Assembly (NCBI GenBank): GCA_017618625.1 | Contig: JAFZTV010000058.1 | Location: 1-64,000 of the forward strand | Reading direction: 5' to 3' | DNA length: 64,000 nucleotides | DNA from: Bacteroidales bacterium | GTDB lineage: Bacteria; Bacteroidota; Bacteroidia; Bacteroidales; P3 | Part shown: positions 44,965-51,796 of the stretch, piece after piece | How positions within the stretch are numbered: position 1 is the stretch's first letter | How the letters are laid out: each line of letters starts with the position of its first letter | Translations under genes and position numbers: made by a program | Notes under the pieces: generated by a model | Databases searched by the model: none | Told to the model about the DNA's origin: nothing | The model's input: only the letters and a program-made list of their open reading frames with translations

Positions 44965-47118
44965 TCATGCATAGCTGTGGATGCCGCCGAGTATCAGATT
45001 AACGCCGAAATAGGTGATTGCCACACTCAGAATCGCCAGTGCACAATAGATATGGAAGAAGAGTGTCTTATTACGGCTAACCTGCGTCCCGTTGCCAGCA
45101 ACAGCTGTCGTGTTGATTGTAAGCGGGTAGAGATACACTATCAACGTAATGAGTGCCCACACCTCCTTCGGGTCCCACGACCAGTAGTTGCCCCACGAGA
45201 TGTTTGCCCACACGGCACCGATGATTATGCCCACCGCCAGCAACGACACAGCCGGGTAGAGCATCAACAGATTTGTTCGCATCATCCGATCTCGCAGCGA
45301 TGGCTTTAACAGTGCGGCAATGCTGCACAGCATCACAAACAGAAATAATGCGTAGGCTATCATGATGACGGTGACATGCAAGGTCAGCAGTGGCGAGCTG
45401 AGTACTGGCATCAAATGCGTTATAGGTGGGTTGGAACCGCTCATCATAGCCACGAGCTGGCAGCAGCCCATGGCAAGCATGGCAATAGATGGTGCCGACG
45501 GCTGCCGCTTGACGACACAAAGTGTCACGACGCCCAGCGCGATGGTCATGAGATTCATACTGTCAAACCCGCCTGCCATCGGGGCATGACCACCCGCAAT
45601 CCAGCGAAGCACAAAGATGAGTAGCAGAAATAATGTGAGCAAAGCGACTATAACGGTGGGGACGACTGTCTTGAAATCTGAGAATAGAGTGTTGTCATCA
45701 CCTTTGCGTGGCGAAGAAAACAGATTAAAGGCGAAGAAAACGATGCCCAGCATCACGATTAGCATGGCAAGCCAGCGACCAGTGGTCAGCGTGTTGTATA
45801 GTCTTTCGGCATTGACTCTTGCTGGCGAAGGGATGACCTCTGCCGCCTGTTTGCGCTGGTAGCTAAGGGTTTTGTCAAACACGGTGTCGAGGGTTGCAAA
45901 GTCGCCTTTCACCACCAGTTCCTGGCAGTAACTCAGATGTTTGCGGACGAAGAGATATGTGTCGTCGTCAACACTGAGTGGCAGATGGTCGTTCTGCGAA
46001 TACCAGTCGATGTTGCCAAGCGAGTCGGCTATGGGATATATCTTCAGCAGTTTGCTGTTGGCCACCATGTTCACTAGATTCATTTTCTCGCTGGCAGCAG
46101 TGATGTTTTTGTCGTTTTTTGTTTCCGCAAGCAGCTCTTGATGGATCAGCAGGTTGTTCAGCGTTGTGTAGCGTCCGTCCATACCCAATTGTTGACGCAA
46201 CTCGCCGCCTTTTATTTTAATAATTGGCTCGTCGGCCCATTCGCTGTAGTAGAATATCCAACCTCCGAGCACCTGTTCGGGTGTCATACCGTGATAAGTG
46301 GCGTTGCCGTAGAGTTTTGTGGTGAAGTCCTTTGCCATCGTCTGGAGCGGGCAAACTCGCCCTTTGTACAACACCTGCACACGTCCCATTCGGTCGGCCG
46401 TCTGGCGTGGCAGAGTGGATGGCGCGGCCGATACCGACACCGAGACCAGCAGCAACATTGCGACGACTGCCCCTTTGAGCAATTTGCGGAAATGCGACTT
46501 GGGCGACAGAAACATAAGCAAGAGCCCGGCGACGAGCAGCGCATACCCTGTGTAGGTAACCGCTATACCGACAGGGTCGTGCGCCACGCTGAGGATTGTG
46601 TTACCCTCTTCATCGTAGTCGGCTTGGTAGAATCGATAGCCACCTCGCTTGTAAATGTTATTCATCGAGATGTCGGCTTTCTCGCCCTCGACCGAGATAT
46701 GGCTCACAAAGTCCATCGGCATGTGGGAGCCTGGATAGGCAACCACCTCGAACTCGTCCAACACTATGGTAAAAGGCAGTTGACAAACAGCACCGCCTTC
46801 TTCCTCGTATGAGCTGTTGGGTTCTCCGCTTTTAAGTGTCATGCTGCCGTGCGAACCCGTCCATGTGGAGAGTCCGCCGCCAAGCAATATCAGCACGGCC
46901 GAGCCGAATATCAGCAGACGGTATGGGTGGTGCCACATCTTCTCGCGTACAATGGCCACTATGGCCGCAACGCCGACCAGCGCCAGCAGGGCGATGAACC
47001 ACCACGAACCGTATATCGCCGTCGCTGCTGCCTCATGTCCGTGTACTTTTTCAACAATAGTGCCGGCGGCGAGTACTATCACCACCGGCACCATAAGCAA
47101 GATGTTCAATTTCTTCAT
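44965..47118 (-). CDS. Cytochrome c biogenesis protein CcsBA (ResB-CcsA fusion)
   Basis: System II cytochrome c maturation exports haem and joins it to CXXCH motifs outside the membrane. The 717 residues contain an N-terminal ResB/CcsB-like part (helices near residues 4-24, 33-55, 66-88, then a periplasmic domain) and a C-terminal CcsA part with the haem-handling motif WGNYWSWDPKEVWAL (about 640) and conserved His near LNLMTIALGV-LMPVLSSPLLTLHV. Its ATG overlaps the stop of the di-haem gene by 4 nt (ATGA), so the two are coupled. The arrangement suggests dedicated haem loading of that enzyme. Confidence 0.92.
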   Translation of the reverse strand: MKKLNILLMVPVVIVLAAGTIVEKVHGHEAAATAIYGSWWFIALLALVGVAAIVAIVREKMWHHPYRLLIFGSAVLILLGGGLSTWTGSHGSMTLKSGEPNSSYEEEGGAVCQLPFTIVLDEFEVVAYPGSHMPMDFVSHISVEGEKADISMNNIYKRGGYRFYQADYDEEGNTILSVAHDPVGIAVTYTGYALLVAGLLLMFLSPKSHFRKLLKGAVVAMLLLVSVSVSAAPSTLPRQTADRMGRVQVLYKGRVCPLQTMAKDFTTKLYGNATYHGMTPEQVLGGWIFYYSEWADEPIIKIKGGELRQQLGMDGRYTTLNNLLIHQELLAETKNDKNITAASEKMNLVNMVANSKLLKIYPIADSLGNIDWYSQNDHLPLSVDDDTYLFVRKHLSYCQELVVKGDFATLDTVFDKTLSYQRKQAAEVIPSPARVNAERLYNTLTTGRWLAMLIVMLGIVFFAFNLFSSPRKGDDNTLFSDFKTVVPTVIVALLTLFLLLIFVLRWIAGGHAPMAGGFDSMNLMTIALGVVTLCVVKRQPSAPSIAMLAMGCCQLVAMMSGSNPPITHLMPVLSSPLLTLHVTVIMIAYALFLFVMLCSIAALLKPSLRDRMMRTNLLMLYPAVSLLAVGIIIGAVWANISWGNYWSWDPKEVWALITLIVYLYPLTINTTAVAGNGTQVSRNKTLFFHIYCALAILSVAITYFGVNLILGGIHSYA

Positions 47119-48689
47119 ATTGCATCAATGAATTTTACCACTGCGTCGCGGTCGGCTTTACTCAAGGCTCGGAATTTCTTGACACTCCGGTATGCGTCGC
47201 TTTGGCGGTTGCCATGCCACATGATGGCTTCGACGACCGTACGGGCTCGGCAGTCGTGCAGACGGTCCGACGCGCCTGTGCATATCTGGCTCAATCCGCG
47301 TCCCCACAGTGGCGTAGTGCGGCACCAGCCTGTGCGGATGTCGTTCTTCATGTAGAGTCGGTGCTGTATGAAGTCTGAGTAGGGCCATATCTTCTGCTTC
47401 GGATAGCGTGGCAGACGGATGTCGGAGTCGTGGAAGAATCCTGTGGGGTCGGTGAAGTTGTCGTTGCCGGTAACCCACGACGGACGATGGCAGTAGGCGC
47501 AACCCATCTCGTTGAACAGTTTCTTGCCGCGCTGGACGACGCTGTCGTTGATGTTGCGTGCGGCGGGAACGGCGAGGCCGCGATGCCAAACCATGAAGTT
47601 CACATAGTCCTGGTCGCTCATCTCGGCTGGCAGGGTGTCACAGGTCAGGTAGTTGTATATGTCCTGCTCTACGTTGCCGGTCTTGTTCCATTCGGGGAAA
47701 TAGCTGTAGAACGAGGCCTGGACATCGGGGTCTTGCGACGAGGTGGTGGCATAGACAGTGCCGTTGAGGTCGAGATAGTGCTTGCGTTTGTTGCTACGGG
47801 TCACGTTGGTGATGTTCCAGATGGCGTTGGAGCCTGGCGCATCCTGCAGCGGACCACGGGTGAGGGCGTAGGTGAAGCGTTTGGGGTGGTTGGTGTTGCC
47901 GTAGAAGGCCGTCGGTGCCCATGTTCCGCCTGCCCAGAAAGCGGGGTTGAGGTCGGCTCCGGCATCTGCCTCACGCTTATACTGGGCCTTGAGCGAGTCG
48001 TCGTCGATGGCGTCTATCAGGCCTGTGCCATACACGCCGATGGTGCTTTCGAGACGGAAGGCTAGGTCGGAGTAGTTGTTCGTCAACGGTGCGTAGAAGG
48101 CGGCCTCCGGAATTATCACTTCTGGATAAATCAGGTCGTAGCGTTCTCCGTCGGGAAACTGGTTGCCCCACTCATCGGTATATGACAGCCACATAATCTG
48201 TATCTGGTCTTCGTCTATGGGTGCTTTGAAAGGAGCCACGGCTCGTGTCTGCGGCATGCCTGCCACCGACGGCTCGTAGGCGTTGGTGTTCTTGTTATAG
48301 ACCACCAGCAGGTAGCCGTTGCCCCAGTCGTCGGCGTTGTAGCGTTCCATACGGCGGCCGTGTCCGTAGCCGGGGTGGCATGCTATGCAGCTGCTTCTCA
48401 CATACACCGGACCCAACCCGTTGAAAGGCGAGCTGTTCTGTGTTATGGTGCGTTCGAAGAAGTACTCGCCATACTTGAACTGGGTGACCAATCCTGCGTT
48501 CTCCACAGCCGGAGTGGGGTCTTCGTATGCCGAAGCCGACGAGTTGAAAGTCGTGCCGAGTCGTCCGCCGGCATACATTTCTTCGTTTTCTGTGGGTTCG
48601 CTCTCCTCTGGGTCGTGCTTGCAGGCACTGAGGCACACCAACACGGCAGCGGCAAGGAACAGCGATACTACTTTTATCTGTTTTGTCAT
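47115..48689 (-). CDS. Di-haem oxidoreductase family protein (DUF1111)
   Basis: The 524-residue lipoprotein (lipobox LSAC, Cys23) carries two CXXCH sites, Cys101-Ile-Ala-Cys104-His105 in RSSCIACHPGYGHG and Cys397-Ala-Tyr-Cys400-His401 in NEMGCAYCHRPSW, the spacing of the putative thiol oxidoreductase/DUF1111 family. Between them is a long domain with FWAGGTWAPTAFYGNTNHPK. The C-terminus has WPYSDFIQHRLYMKNDIRTG. Its redox substrate is not established. It follows imelysin by 19 nt and overlaps ccsBA by 4 nt. DUF1111 and imelysin genes occur together in many iron-regulated loci. Confidence 0.92.
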   Translation of the reverse strand: MTKQIKVVSLFLAAAVLVCLSACKHDPEESEPTENEEMYAGGRLGTTFNSSASAYEDPTPAVENAGLVTQFKYGEYFFERTITQNSSPFNGLGPVYVRSSCIACHPGYGHGRRMERYNADDWGNGYLLVVYNKNTNAYEPSVAGMPQTRAVAPFKAPIDEDQIQIMWLSYTDEWGNQFPDGERYDLIYPEVIIPEAAFYAPLTNNYSDLAFRLESTIGVYGTGLIDAIDDDSLKAQYKREADAGADLNPAFWAGGTWAPTAFYGNTNHPKRFTYALTRGPLQDAPGSNAIWNITNVTRSNKRKHYLDLNGTVYATTSSQDPDVQASFYSYFPEWNKTGNVEQDIYNYLTCDTLPAEMSDQDYVNFMVWHRGLAVPAARNINDSVVQRGKKLFNEMGCAYCHRPSWVTGNDNFTDPTGFFHDSDIRLPRYPKQKIWPYSDFIQHRLYMKNDIRTGWCRTTPLWGRGLSQICTGASDRLHDCRARTVVEAIMWHGNRQSDAYRSVKKFRALSKADRDAVVKFIDAI

Positions 48690-48708
48690 GACGAATGTTT
48701 TTTCGATT

Positions 48709-49863
48709 TTACAATTCTGCTATTTTCCGTGATGCTTCGGCCAGAGCAGCGTCTAGAGCCTGACAGGCCTCGATGGCGGCACCGTTGCGGGCATCGTTGC
48801 GGTTGTTGACGAAAGGTCGCGGCATAGCGTCGATTTTAGCCAAAGCGTTGGTTATCGCAGAGGTCACCTTGCTGTCCAGCTCGGCGTCTCGGTCTGCGAT
48901 GTACTTGTGTAGCGACTTGCTCTCGTTCCGCTGCCCTTCTATGCCGCCGTAGTAGGCGTTCTCTATGCTCTTGATGTTGTTGTAGAAGTCGGTGATGGAG
49001 GTCTGGCTGTAGGGCGACTCTATATAGCTTGCATCCTCGTCGCTATAGGGTTTGCCTATCTTCGAGGTGCCCACCTCGTCGGCAATGGTGGAGCCCCCGT
49101 TGAGTATCTCCATCATCGCATGGGCCATGCTGCCGTAGAGACTGCCGGCCTGTCCGGCTTTCTTCATGTTCTCGCCATAACTGAGGGCTCCCGAACTGAC
49201 GGTGTAGGCCAACTCCAGGTCGTCGAGTTTGGCTACGTGTGCGGCTGGTGCCTTCTCTTCTCCCACCCATGCCACCTCAAGCTGGTAGCAGCGGTTGCGC
49301 AAGTCGCCCGCCACCGCAGCAGCGTATATCAGCTCTTTGTCGCTGATGTTTGCCACCGCCTTGGGCTGGCCGTTGCTGAAGATGATATACTCTATGCCGT
49401 GGAATCCCAGCAGCGCATTCCCAAGCACCTCGCCGGCATACGAGTCTCCGTCGTCCGAGTTCATCGCGTTTATCTGAGCGTCGTTGCTCATCATGGTATT
49501 GAAAGCGTCCTCGTCAAGCGGCCACGAGTCGATATGGGGGTCGATGCCGTAGTCGCTGGCGGCTCCGAACAGGAAGGCCTCGCTCTTCTCCCACCAGGCG
49601 CGGGCCTCGAGGAAAGTCTCGCACACTTGGTTGAGTTTTTCCTGTGTCTTCGTGGCTTTCAAGGCGGCCAGCTCGTTGGCTAGCCTCTCCGTGCTGGAGG
49701 CCAGGTTGCTGTAGGTGGGCGCGATGGTGTGGTCCACATACTGCTCGGCCACGCTTGCCATCTCCGACTCGTCGTCTGCCACTTTGTCTTTTTTGCACGA
49801 CACCGAGCAGCCCACAATGGCTATGGCCACCAGTGTACTTAATGTTTGTTTCAGTAGTTTCAT
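48709..49863 (-). CDS. Imelysin-family lipoprotein (M75)
   Basis: The 384-residue lipoprotein (signal ending in SVSC, Cys23) has the imelysin GxHxxE motif as Gly153-Phe-His155-Gly-Ile-Glu158 in LLGFHGIEYIIFS. It also shows ARAWWEKSEAFLFGAASDYG then IDPHIDSWPLDEDAFN in the first helical half and SLHKYIADRDAELDSKV in the second. Imelysins (IrpA, EfeO relatives) are helical bundles linked to iron uptake; the peptidase label is historical. It sits between the porin-like gene (23 nt) and the di-haem gene (19 nt). Confidence 0.94.
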   Translation of the reverse strand: MKLLKQTLSTLVAIAIVGCSVSCKKDKVADDESEMASVAEQYVDHTIAPTYSNLASSTERLANELAALKATKTQEKLNQVCETFLEARAWWEKSEAFLFGAASDYGIDPHIDSWPLDEDAFNTMMSNDAQINAMNSDDGDSYAGEVLGNALLGFHGIEYIIFSNGQPKAVANISDKELIYAAAVAGDLRNRCYQLEVAWVGEEKAPAAHVAKLDDLELAYTVSSGALSYGENMKKAGQAGSLYGSMAHAMMEILNGGSTIADEVGTSKIGKPYSDEDASYIESPYSQTSITDFYNNIKSIENAYYGGIEGQRNESKSLHKYIADRDAELDSKVTSAITNALAKIDAMPRPFVNNRNDARNGAAIEACQALDAALAEASRKIAEL

Positions 49864-49886
49864 ATATTTATTGTTTTTATATATAA

Positions 49887-51191
49887 TTAATTCCTTTTAA
49901 ACATCGCCGCCCACGTGATTCCCACCGCAAACCACGGCTCGCTGTTATACTGCTGGTGCAGCACCCTGATGCCGCCCTCGGCTTTCACCACTATCTGCGG
50001 TATCGGCGCATAGTTTATGCCGCCCGAAAAACAAAGCCTCTCCGTCCATTGGTAGTCGTTGAAGGTCTCTGGCGGGTTGTACGAGTCGTAGTAGTCGGCC
50101 CTGACAAACGCTATCAGCTTCATCTTGTTCAGTTTGGTGGTGTGGAAGATGTTGTATCCCGCCTCCAATCCGGCTGCACACGCTGTCTTTCCTACCTCTG
50201 TGTGCGGGTAGGGCGAGCCGCTGCTGTTCGACAGTCGTCGGTTGATTGTCGATATCGTGCCCGCCTCGCCTAGATAGCCGTAGTCCGCGTTGCCGCGCAT
50301 CAGAAATCCGCCATATTCACACTTGAAGTCGAACGCCCCTATCGCCACCGTTCCGCTCACATCCTTGTATTTCTCTGCGTTATAGCTGACTATGTCGTTG
50401 TTGAACGTATTTCCCACATAGCCGCTCAAGCTGAATCGCCAGTGCTCTATCGTGTAATCCACCCTTGTTGCAAACGCCAGCCTGTTGGCTGGTCGGAACT
50501 CGTAAGCCGAGGCCGACGCCTGGTTGGCCCAACGTCCTACGGAGAACATAGTTGAGTTCAAAGCCGGAAGCAGCTGGAGCTCGTACCTCCAGTGTTTAGT
50601 CCTGCCCCAGAAGCTTATACCCGTCTCATGCCATGTGCAGGGCAGTATCGTGTTCTCGCCCTCCGGACGGAACACCCCGAAGAATTGTGTCGGCAGGTGT
50701 GCGTTGTTCGTCGCGCCTACAGGCACCACTATATGTCCCGCCCTGATGTTCGCATACTGGTTGAAACTCTTCTGTATCCAGAACTGCTCCAGCGCCACCT
50801 CGCCGCCCCTCTCCAGCTCCTTCTCATATTCGCCCGTCTCCTCCGTCTCCATCTCCACCGCAGCCTCCACTCCGCCATGTTCAAACTCTATCTCGGTGCC
50901 GAAACTCCAGCCCTTGCCAAAGTCATACCCCAGCATGATTACCGCATGAGGCAGATCCACCTGTCCGTGTCCGCGTGTGTCCTTGTATCGGTCGGCGAAA
51001 GTATAGCGGAACACGTTGTCGCTGTAGAAGTTGTGCCTGTATGTCGCCTCTCCGTAGCCCCCCACCGTCAGCCTGTCCAGCACCTTCGACGCCTTACCGT
51101 TGCCAGGTATCGACACCGTGTCCTGCGCCTGAAGGGAAAGCGTGCCGCAAATCAGCAAAAGAAAGTAAACAATTGATATTCTGCAATTCAT
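49887..51191 (-). CDS. Outer-membrane porin-like protein heading the imelysin operon
   Basis: The 434 residues have a signal peptide (ending LSLQAQD) and a barrel pattern: LDRLTVGGYGEATYRHNFY, GHGQVDLPHAVIMLGYDFG, KGWSFGTEIEFEHGGVEAA, IRAGHIVVPVGATNNAHLPT, FWGRTKHWRYELQLLPAL, ending with AVGITWAAMFKRN. The middle resembles phosphate-selective (OprO/OprP) porins. With imelysin, di-haem oxidoreductase and CcsBA downstream on the same strand, it is likely the outer-membrane part of one uptake or redox system. A -7 box lies about 33 nt upstream. Confidence 0.85.
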   Translation of the reverse strand: MNCRISIVYFLLLICGTLSLQAQDTVSIPGNGKASKVLDRLTVGGYGEATYRHNFYSDNVFRYTFADRYKDTRGHGQVDLPHAVIMLGYDFGKGWSFGTEIEFEHGGVEAAVEMETEETGEYEKELERGGEVALEQFWIQKSFNQYANIRAGHIVVPVGATNNAHLPTQFFGVFRPEGENTILPCTWHETGISFWGRTKHWRYELQLLPALNSTMFSVGRWANQASASAYEFRPANRLAFATRVDYTIEHWRFSLSGYVGNTFNNDIVSYNAEKYKDVSGTVAIGAFDFKCEYGGFLMRGNADYGYLGEAGTISTINRRLSNSSGSPYPHTEVGKTACAAGLEAGYNIFHTTKLNKMKLIAFVRADYYDSYNPPETFNDYQWTERLCFSGGINYAPIPQIVVKAEGGIRVLHQQYNSEPWFAVGITWAAMFKRN

Positions 51192-51223
51192 ACCAATAAA
51201 AACAATTTATGGATTTACGATTG

Positions 51224-51231
51224 CAAAAATA
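51224..51231 (-). promoter_or_regulatory. -7 box of the porin-imelysin operon
   Basis: TATTTTTG on the minus strand, followed by CAATCG, matches TAnnTTTG. No TTTG was found at the ideal -33 distance, and no Fur-like palindrome was recognised. Confidence 0.5.
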
Positions 51232-51435
51232 TACCGCCAATTCCATTGCCCCGTTAACCATTGTTAGGTAATTTTAGGCAACGGAATAGTTAAAAGTAGT
51301 GACCGACTCTAATAAAACGCTGCCCTCTTTGCCCATTGACAACTTAAAACCAACTAACGCTTTCAGCGTCATTCCGCTACAGCCCCGAAAAACAATCAAG
51401 TTTGCATTTCCCTCGCTCTTAACCGCATAATTTAG

Positions 51436-51443
51436 TATTTTTG
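51436..51443 (+). promoter_or_regulatory. -7 box of the first cobalamin riboswitch transcript
   Basis: TATTTTTG followed by CACCCGG lies 6 nt before the riboswitch 5' pairing strand. A -33 TTTG is not at the ideal distance. The stretch 51232-51435 between the two divergent units shows nothing else that I can name. Confidence 0.55.
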
Positions 51444-51448
51444 CACCC

Positions 51449-51618
51449 GGTTTGGTCACCCGTCGAGGGTGCCAAGAGGGAAGCCGGTGCGAGTCCGGCG
51501 CAGTCCCGCTGCTGTAAGCTCCGAGAGTCTGAGGCTCAATTTATTATGTCACTGTGCGGCGCCATAGTCGCATGGGAAGACCGAGCCGATGGGAGCAAGC
51601 CAGAAGACCTGCCAAACC
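51449..51618 (+). ncRNA. Cobalamin riboswitch 1
   Basis: The aptamer shows GGTTTGG ... CCAAACC as closing pair, AAGAGGGAAGCCGGTGCGAG, TCCGGCGCAGTCCCGCTGCT then GTAA, TGCGGCGCCATAGTCGCATG then GGAAGACCGAGCC, and GCAAGCCAGAAGACCTGCC, the conserved adenosylcobalamin class core. It precedes the T9SS protein gene by 178 nt. The leader between them includes GTGAAGTTGTGAAATTGTG repeat words (51695-51716). A typical expression-platform terminator is not evident. Confidence 0.95.
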
Positions 51619-51689
51619 GTATTGTTATCGGTAACGCTTTCGAGGAAAAGCACCCCGACCATAGATGCACGCCCGCCTAGGGCGGTTGA

Positions 51690-51730
51690 TTGGTGAAGTT
51701 GTGAAATTGTGAAGCGGTGAGTGGTTAGCG
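51690..51730 (+). repeat. GTGAAGTTGTGAAATTGTGAAG repeat in the riboswitch leader
   Basis: The words TGGTGAAGTTGTGAAATTG and TGAAGCGGTGAGTGGTTAGC match the GTGAATTGTGAAGTT family at 1-40, 6841-6877 and 37390-37430. Here they lie between the aptamer and the start codon. Confidence 0.7.
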
Positions 51731-51796
51731 GTTTCCGTCGAGAGTTTTTACCGATACTTGAAGGATGAATTATCAACTTTTAAAGTATCAGTAAAT

